Translations under genes and position numbers: made by a program
The notes under the pieces: generated by a model
Seen by the model: the letters and a program-made list of their open reading frames with translations, nothing else
What the model was told of the DNA's origin: nothing
Database searches by the model: none
Source of the DNA: Cyclobacteriaceae bacterium
Lineage (GTDB): Bacteria; Bacteroidota; Bacteroidia; Cytophagales; Cyclobacteriaceae
Direction of reading: 5' to 3'
Assembly: GCA_019638275.1 (NCBI GenBank)
Contig: JAHBUC010000001.1
Location: 310,001 to 374,000, forward strand
Length of the DNA stretch: 64,000 nt
Part shown: positions 63,132 through 64,000 of the stretch, piece after piece
How the letters are laid out: each line of letters opens with the position of its first letter
Position numbering within the stretch: the stretch's first letter is position 1

Positions 63132-63911
63132 TCAATTCGTTTCTTTCAACTGGCGCAACAGATTTTTACACCGGTCTTTTCGCTGCTCATCGTCCGGCTC
63201 CGACAGCGGGAGTTTTAAAGCTTTTTCCAGTGCGGCAATGGCTTTTTCATTTTCACCCAAATCTGCGTAAGCGGAGGCTTGGCCAAACAGAAATAATATA
63301 CTGTTTGGATTAATCGATAAACCTTTGTTGAAATACGTGAGCGCAGTTTGTTTTGAAATTTCTTCCGGCAAACCGCCAAATAATAGTTTGCAAGCCAGCA
63401 ATTCAAACCAGCTTAACCGTGATAATTCCAGTTGCCATTTTCCAAGCACGAACCAGGCCTCTTCATAGAGTGAGTCTATCTCAATTATTTTTTTTGCCTC
63501 TGCATGAATGAGTTTGGCATCCAATACTTTTTCGCGTGGGTTACGCGAAATTTCTGAAAGCAATCCCAATGATATAATGTGTGCCAGGCGCGCATCGGGA
63601 TCATTGGGATTTATCTCTATTGCTTTGTTGGCATAGCTGCGTGCTTTCTCCAGGTATTTTCTTTTTTCTTCCTGTTTGTCACTAGCCAACCGCCCACCAA
63701 TATTGGATAACATGCGACTGGCATGGGTGTAGGCCTTCGGATGTTTTGGGTTTTCTTTGATGGCGTCTTCAAATTTTAGAAGGGCAACATCGGTTTTAAA
63801 TGCTTTTTCCAATGCAAGGCCTTCATCAAACGCATCGCTGTACTGGGCGCGCGCGAATGATGCAAAAAGCATGGAGGTGACCAGAATGATTAGCTTTATT
63901 CTCTCCCGCAT
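63132..63911 (-). CDS. Exported TPR-repeat protein
   Basis: The 259-residue protein has a signal peptide (cleaved near SFARAQ) and about five TPR-like helical pairs (KFEDAIKENPKHPKAYTHASRML, YANKAIEINPNDPDARLAHI, YFNKGLSINPNSILFLFGQAS). The middle contains SLYEEAWFVLGKWQLELSRLSWFE, as in bacterial proteins resembling regulator of microtubule dynamics. Function unknown. Its start overlaps the upstream cytochrome-like gene by 16 bp. A 132-bp gap precedes the 2Fe-2S gene. Confidence 0.78.
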   Translation of the reverse strand: MRERIKLIILVTSMLFASFARAQYSDAFDEGLALEKAFKTDVALLKFEDAIKENPKHPKAYTHASRMLSNIGGRLASDKQEEKRKYLEKARSYANKAIEINPNDPDARLAHIISLGLLSEISRNPREKVLDAKLIHAEAKKIIEIDSLYEEAWFVLGKWQLELSRLSWFELLACKLLFGGLPEEISKQTALTYFNKGLSINPNSILFLFGQASAYADLGENEKAIAALEKALKLPLSEPDDEQRKDRCKNLLRQLKETN

Positions 63912-64000
63912 GTGTTCAATATTCTTTCAGCTTCTTTTACATCAACCAAACCTCGTTCATTATCCCAGACATTGTAAATGTAGGTGGTAATTTCTGCGAT
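63896..64000 (-). CDS. C-terminal end of a probable c-type cytochrome (5' part outside window)
   Basis: An open frame enters from the right edge and ends at 63896-63898 (TAA). The visible 34 residues (IAEITTYIYNVWDNERGL ... EAERIL) resemble the C-terminal helix of a class I cytochrome c, where a TYIxNxWxN pattern is common. The heme motif lies outside. It overlaps the TPR gene start by 16 bp. A cytochrome would make a suitable electron acceptor for the nearby Mo enzyme, but this is inference. Confidence 0.55.
   Translation of the reverse strand: MAEITTYIYNVWDNERGLVDVKEAERILNTCGRE

Noticed and set aside
1..64000. CRISPR array, prophage or insertion sequence
   Set aside because: No evenly spaced direct repeats with spacers, and no transposase, integrase or phage structural ORF was seen on either strand; only extragenic palindromes are present.
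1..64000. tRNA, rRNA or riboswitch
   Set aside because: No tRNA cloverleaf, rRNA stretch or recognised riboswitch motif was found in the intergenic regions by eye; short ncRNAs cannot be excluded without a covariance search.

Overview
The window is from a member of the Bacteroidota, most likely the order Cytophagales. The evidence is: a full-length SprA translocon of the type IX secretion system (T9SS), three proteins ending in T9SS sorting domains, a TonB-dependent receptor, many Bacteroidota-specific families (DUF4837, DUF4292, BT_3928, HEIGH M57 peptidases), and promoters of the Bacteroidetes type (TAnnTTTG at -7). I cannot name the genus. No rRNA, tRNA, CRISPR array, prophage or insertion sequence was seen; the only mobile-looking DNA is a family of small palindromic repeats.

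Layout. 1-5.8 kb (+): the downstream end of a pigment-type (flexirubin/aryl polyene) operon, with translationally coupled genes: the acyltransferase-methyltransferase end of a fused lipid-handling protein, a CrtI-like oxidoreductase, a C45-type acyltransferase, AcpS and a phenylacetate-CoA-ligase-like enzyme. 6.3-16.5 kb (-): maeB, ruvA and the giant sprA. 16.6-26.2 kb (-): cell-envelope genes, namely a DUF4837 lipoprotein, a LysM lytic transglycosylase, gatA, tatA, EnvC, a DUF4292 lipoprotein, a TPR protein and a Wzx-like flippase. 26.3-29.2 kb (+): two adjacent T9SS cargo proteins sharing a C-terminal half. 29.3-31.6 kb: divergent tdh/kbl, a threonine degradation pair. 31.9-38.4 kb: a secreted Asp-box (sortilin-like) protein convergent with an exported WD40-caspase protein. 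38.5-42.4 kb: cdaA (c-di-AMP synthesis), folP, a duplicated DUF1599 protein, a BT_3928 membrane protein and shikimate kinase. 42.4-48.5 kb: a FadL-type porin, a Trp/Asn/Gly-rich secreted protein, proS, NfeD and FloA. 48.5-53.2 kb: a WG-repeat protein and a TonB-dependent receptor with divergent near-leaderless promoters. 53.2-55.5 kb (-): xdhC, an NTF2-like gene and a mocA-like gene. 55.6-60.1 kb: a T9SS S8 protease with an altered catalytic triad, then two paralogous HEIGH metallopeptidase lipoproteins. 60.3-64 kb (-): a Tat-exported molybdenum hydroxylase with its 2Fe-2S subunit, a TPR protein and the tail of a probable cytochrome c.

How they fit together. SprA would export the T9SS cargo encoded at 26-29 kb and 55-58 kb. 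XdhC and the MocA-like transferase would mature the cofactor of the Mo enzyme at 60-62 kb, which carries a Tat signal; a TatA is encoded at 20.6 kb. The most unusual non-coding signals are the palindromic repeat family (29.2, 30.4, 35.1 and 46.8 kb), paired CCCCAT..GGGG sites plus a 15-bp tandem repeat upstream of the first HEIGH peptidase, a perfect palindrome overlapping the maeB promoter, folP and DUF1599 start codons overlapping in a single CATG, and repeated ATTATTCT half-sites between the two T9SS genes.
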